From: an uncultured Lachnospiraceae bacterium
Lineage (GTDB): Bacteria > Bacillota_A > Clostridia > Lachnospirales > Lachnospiraceae
Assembly: GCA_910577835.1 (NCBI GenBank)
Contig: CAJTOU010000012.1
Location: forward strand, 35,744-76,717
Length of the DNA stretch: 40,974 nucleotides
Reading direction: 5' to 3'
The notes beneath the pieces were generated by a model, which was not told where the DNA came from, ran no database searches, and was given only the letters and a program-made list of their open reading frames with translations. The position numbers and the translations under genes were made by a program. Shown piece after piece: positions 39,952 to 40,974 of the stretch (position 1 is the stretch's first letter; the number at the start of each line of letters is the position of its first letter).

Positions 39952-40974
39952 TTGTACAGAGAAATTGTAGAAAAGCTTGCTTTATGGAGAAAAAAGGCAG
40001 ATAAACAGCCGCTGCTGATTACCGGAGCAAAGTCTGTCGGAAAAACCACAGCAATAAAAGAGTTTGGTCAGGAGTATTACAAAAAGCTGATTTTGGTTGA
40101 TTTGGAGAAAGACAGAAATAATTTTATTTACAGGGGAGAGCTGTTGAGAAAAAAATTTGATGAGGAAGTAAAAGGATATATCGGTTCTGACGAAAAGAAG
40201 GAGGATATTCTGATTGTCTTTGACCATTTTAATATAGAGAAAGCAGGAGAATATACAGCAGCTGATATTATCCGGTTTATTGTATATAATCTGATGGATT
40301 ATAATATCTGTCTGATTACTTCTTTTCGTATACAGAAATTCTGTTTATCTCCCGGCCTTTTGAAAAAGCTTGATATTTATTCTGTACAGCCAGTAAGTTT
40401 GAAAGAATTTTTTATTATAAATAATGACAGAGAACTTTTGGATGCAGTTGAACATCATGCTGGAAAGGAGCTTTCGGCGGAAATGCTTGAAAAAATCCGG
40501 CTATATATTAAAGTATATTTTATTACCGGTGGTATGCCGAAGGTAATACAGACCTATATGGATACAAGAAATCTGGATAAGGTCAATGACGCAAGAACAC
40601 AGATATATCAGGCCTGCCTAAAAGAAATTAACAGCATATCAGATTTAAAATTCAGAGCAAAGGTTCACAAGATTTATTCTGATGTCGCAGTGTGGCTGGA
40701 CTCACCGGGAAAAATTTTTCAATATGGAATCACTGCTTATTTTACAGGAATTCATGACTGGCACAAGGCGCTTGAATGGCTGGAGGACAGGCAGATGGTT
40801 TTCAAGGTTGAAGCTTTAAAGGAAGTGAAAAAGCCTCTAAGCGAAAATAAAAAAAGCAGAGGGTTTAAACTGTACTATCAGGATATTGGTATGTTGACCT
40901 ATGCATATAATATTCAGTTTGCAGATATTGTAAAAACTGTTTATCCTTATGACCTGAAGCATCGCGCCCTGTTG
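39952..40974 (+). CDS. AAA-type ATPase of the DUF4143 family, 3' end outside window
   Basis: 341 codons to the window edge without a stop. The start is TTG 39952, one base after the kinase stop (TGA, 39948-39950), with AAGGA at 39941-39945. Walker A is TGAKSVGKTT (residues 24-33). Walker B is DILIVFDHF, a variant with Asp-His where families of this type usually have Asp-Glu. Then come ITSFRIQKF (sensor-like), the segment VQPVSLKEFF, and TGGMPKVIQTYMDTRNLDKV, hallmarks of AAA_14/DUF4143 proteins. The family is widespread and poorly understood; tight coupling to a two-component system is the unusual part. No earlier ATG is in frame, and a late ATG would lose Walker A. Confidence 0.85.
   Translation, partial: MYREIVEKLALWRKKADKQPLLITGAKSVGKTTAIKEFGQEYYKKLILVDLEKDRNNFIYRGELLRKKFDEEVKGYIGSDEKKEDILIVFDHFNIEKAGEYTAADIIRFIVYNLMDYNICLITSFRIQKFCLSPGLLKKLDIYSVQPVSLKEFFIINNDRELLDAVEHHAGKELSAEMLEKIRLYIKVYFITGGMPKVIQTYMDTRNLDKVNDARTQIYQACLKEINSISDLKFRAKVHKIYSDVAVWLDSPGKIFQYGITAYFTGIHDWHKALEWLEDRQMVFKVEALKEVKKPLSENKKSRGFKLYYQDIGMLTYAYNIQFADIVKTVYPYDLKHRALL

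Overview
The window looks like chromosomal DNA of a low-GC anaerobic Firmicute, most likely Lachnospiraceae (Clostridia). Supporting signs are AT-rich DNA with strong AGGAGG ribosome binding sites, a clustered type II fatty-acid operon with a fused AccD-AccA protein, the order pyrH-frr-uppS-cdsA-dxr-rseP-ispG-polC, an OB/PHP/exonuclease PolC, a CIRCE-controlled htpG, and lipoproteins of a type common in gut Lachnospiraceae. I cannot name genus or species from the sequence.

Layout. 1-1039: 3' part of an ABC-2 type permease. 1168-1959: a serine/threonine-rich protein resembling the C-terminus of the flagellar cap protein FliD, with no flagellar neighbours, followed by a long AT-rich hairpin. 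2275-9871: fatty-acid operon acpP-fabD-fabG-fabF-accB-fabZ-accC-accDA, with a consensus promoter and a strong hairpin between acpP and fabD; fabH and an enoyl-ACP reductase are absent here. 10036-13241: an accessory island of a small secreted protein and two lipoproteins, one of which resembles the extracellular domain of FtsX/MacB-type permeases without its membrane helices. 13479-14489: a NodB-type polysaccharide deacetylase. 14576-26652: a bactofilin directly coupled to pyrH, then ribosome recycling, undecaprenyl-PP synthesis, phospholipid synthesis, the MEP isoprenoid pathway (dxr, ispG), site-2 protease rseP and DNA polymerase polC, an envelope-plus-replication block on one strand. 26749-28293: a membrane-anchored C39-like cysteine peptidase and a small conserved protein. 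28309-30975: a GH78 alpha-L-rhamnosidase gene broken by one in-frame TAA. 31169-33287: CIRCE, promoter and htpG.

33412-37286 is a markedly AT-rich, decaying locus: a 17-bp inverted repeat, a fully consensus promoter in front of a broken small secreted protein, an intact ABC permease, an ABC ATPase with three separate lesions, a 17-bp tandem repeat, and two intact membrane/secreted proteins. A 20-bp bidirectional terminator separates it from an AraC regulator on the minus strand. Divergent from that is a compact operon of an OmpR-type response regulator, a histidine kinase with no membrane or sensor region, and a DUF4143-type AAA ATPase running off the window end.

The best candidates for something poorly described are the kinase-regulator-ATPase operon, the permease-domain-like lipoprotein island at 10-13 kb, and the orphan FliD-like protein. 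The core metabolic genes are ordinary apart from the AccDA fusion and their intercistronic hairpins. I saw no rRNA, tRNA, CRISPR array or intact insertion sequence.
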